From: Rubrobacter sp.
GTDB taxonomy: Bacteria; Actinomycetota; Rubrobacteria; Rubrobacterales; Rubrobacteraceae
Assembly (NCBI GenBank): GCA_019247245.1
Contig: JAFAPF010000498.1
Location: 1 to 5,410 of the forward strand
DNA: 5,410 bases
Direction of reading: 5' to 3'
Shown one piece after another: positions 5,322 to 5,410 of this stretch. Under the pieces are notes generated by a model, which worked only from the letters and a program-made list of their open reading frames with translations, searched no databases and was not told where the DNA came from. The stretch's first letter is position 1. Each line of letters begins with the position of its first letter. The position numbers were made by a program, and so were the translations under genes.

Positions 5322-5410
5322 TTATCTACGAAGTCGCCAGAACATCAAGCCTCCTCCAAGCCCAGATAACCCTAGTACCGCCAAGGGCAGCGTCATCAAT
5401 CCTCCAGTAC
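5322..5410 (-). CDS. C-terminal end of a membrane- or wall-anchored protein (partial)
   Basis: Read on the minus strand, the last 28 codons before TAA (5324-5322) give TGG, a hydrophobic segment LMTLPLAVLGLSGLGGGLMFW and a basic tail RLRR. A TG(G) followed by one membrane span and a short positive tail is the layout of sortase sorting signals (LPxTG). The residues that would be L-P-x lie outside the window, so this is a suggestion only. It could equally be the final helix of an ordinary membrane protein. The gene is convergent with the envelope cluster and shares its terminator. Confidence 0.55.
   Translation of the reverse strand, partial: TGGLMTLPLAVLGLSGLGGGLMFWRLRR

Noticed and set aside
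1..5410. CRISPR array, toxin-antitoxin pair, phage module or tRNA
   Set aside because: I saw no regularly spaced repeats, no cloverleaf-like sequence, and no recognisable toxin, antitoxin or phage structural gene on either strand. The amidase and lysozyme-like pair has a Tat signal and an AMIN/Gmad2 partner, which fits a host envelope cluster better than phage lysis genes.

Overview
The window looks like an accessory or decaying stretch of a high-GC Gram-positive chromosome or plasmid, most likely an actinobacterium. Rubrobacter or a relative is my best guess. This rests on protein resemblance recalled without a search: a Tat-exported lysozyme-like protein, a T7-lysozyme/AmpD-type amidase, an AMIN-like/Gmad2 surface protein, an F420-type PPOX enzyme and a DUF4870 protein. 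Strong AGGAGG ribosome binding sites and a GC-rich hairpin terminator fit the same picture.

Layout. Positions 1-2677 hold no intact gene. A doubtful decayed reading frame lies at the left edge. It is followed by a DUF4870-type membrane protein gene on the minus strand (407-736) broken by one TAG. Next is a full-length zinc alcohol dehydrogenase gene (842-1856) with two in-frame TAGs and two frameshifts. Then come the N-terminal remnant of an IS630-type transposase (from 2077) and a PPOX-family flavin/F420 enzyme gene (about 2294-2677). The PPOX gene has lost its start and carries a small internal inversion of about 69 bp, which I regard as the most striking observation here.

Positions 2935-5018 form a tight same-strand cluster of cell-envelope genes. 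The first encodes a Tat-exported lysozyme-like protein. The second is an N-acetylmuramoyl-L-alanine amidase gene that overlaps the first by one base (TAATG) but has a TAG at codon 35. The third encodes an exported AMIN-like plus Gmad2 protein. Together they look like an exported peptidoglycan-binding and remodelling module, and only its amidase is interrupted. A short frame with one internal TAA (5021-5236) follows. A perfect 16-bp-stem terminator (5261-5300) separates it from the C-terminal end of a convergent minus-strand gene, which may encode a sortase-type wall-anchored protein.

Gene decay is the main theme: one or more lesions occur in nearly every gene outside the 2935-3579 and 4137-5018 coding sequences. 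I see no CRISPR array, tRNA, rRNA or convincing phage or defence system. In-frame TAG is over-represented among the lesions, so amber recoding is noted as an alternative, but ordinary pseudogene decay explains the data better.
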